Source: an uncultured Granulosicoccaceae bacterium
GTDB lineage: Bacteria; Pseudomonadota; Gammaproteobacteria; Granulosicoccales; Granulosicoccaceae
Direction of reading: 5' to 3'
NCBI GenBank assembly: GCA_937951345.1
Contig: CALFCF010000015.1
Coordinates: forward strand, 44,684 to 108,683
Length of the DNA stretch: 64,000 bases
Shown here: in pieces, positions 63,889 through 64,000 of the stretch
How positions within the stretch are numbered: the first letter of the stretch is position 1
Layout of the letters: every line of letters starts with the position of its first letter
Notes under the pieces: model-generated
The model's database searches: none
Told to the model about the DNA's origin: nothing
Seen by the model: only the letters and a program-made list of their open reading frames with translations
Position numbers and translations under genes: made by a program

Positions 63889-64000
63889 CTAGGGAGCCTC
63901 TGATTTATTAAGCGAGGCAGTCAGAGCAAGGCGAAATTTGGCGAAAAAGCGCAGTGTATATGCAAATACATGAGCATTTTGAGTCAAATTTCAACGCCGC
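63889..64000. mobile_element. MITE, second copy, truncated by window end
   Basis: CTAG at 63889-63892 is followed by GGAGCCTCTGATTTATT (63893-63909), matching the terminal repeat of the 5348-5487 element, and the interior also matches through the last base of the window. The right end lies outside. It shares the CTAG target, which supports IS5-like mobilisation. Confidence 0.88.

Overview
The window reads as chromosome of a marine-type gammaproteobacterium. Supporting signs are the tripartite tricarboxylate (Tct) transporter operon, a VIT/von Willebrand A protein of the marine proteobacterial sortase-target type, an SseA-type sulfurtransferase, many AGGAG-type ribosome binding sites and roughly balanced base composition. 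There is no phage, no complete insertion sequence, no rRNA, tRNA or CRISPR array that I can see. The mobile DNA is one complete 140-bp MITE (5348-5487) and a second copy cut by the window end (63889-64000).

Layout. 1-843 has no convincing gene. 844-5347 holds a Tat-exported aldo/keto reductase, a CaiB/BaiF CoA-transferase, a methyltransferase and a membrane metallophosphoesterase. 5477-10468 holds an S9 peptidase whose stop codon lies in the MITE, a divergent ArsR regulator with a perfect operator, a lipoprotein, a PrxQ-like peroxiredoxin and an SRPBCC-GyrI fusion. 10483-15946 is catabolic: sulfurtransferase, a two-subunit CoA-transferase, an extradiol-dioxygenase-like VOC protein, a 2-keto-4-pentenoate hydratase and a HAD dehalogenase. 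16508-22652 carries a DUF3592-like membrane protein and two secreted surface proteins (Spondin_N/CHRD; beta-helix + thrombospondin-3 + RTX repeats). 22953-29585 is a GntR-controlled TctCBA uptake operon with a decarboxylating dehydrogenase and an Asp/Glu-racemase-family enzyme.

The centre of interest is 30133-45838, a methanesulfonate (MSA) utilisation locus. The Rieske oxygenase alpha subunit has the 26-residue spacing (CxH-X26-CxxH) known from MSA monooxygenase MsmA, and it is followed by beta subunit, Rieske ferredoxin and reductase (msmABCD). A PanB (ketopantoate hydroxymethyltransferase) paralogue with all catalytic residues heads this operon. MSA monooxygenase releases formaldehyde and sulfite, so a PanB-type enzyme that handles a formaldehyde-level C1 unit is a plausible partner. 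A divergent LysR regulator, a five-gene sulfonate-type ABC importer (binding protein, two permeases, two ATPases) with an OsmC protein, and a + strand group (DegT-type PLP enzyme, TauE/SafE sulfite exporter, sulfite oxidase-type molybdoenzyme) complete the set: uptake, cleavage, C1 handling, and sulfite export or oxidation. A 35-bp element with an LTTR box occurs in both intergenic regions of the locus (34587-34621 and 41999-42033), which would tie the operons to one regulator.

45840-64000 is more ordinary: an Old Yellow Enzyme, a frameshifted CadC-like wHTH/TPR regulator, a 1036-residue ABC exporter with a degenerate ATPase and a cyclic-nucleotide-binding domain, the VIT/vWA protein with a (AAGGA)9 tract upstream, an M24 peptidase, a HerA-like ATPase, a YadGH-type ABC-2 exporter, glutaryl-CoA dehydrogenase and an FMN reductase.
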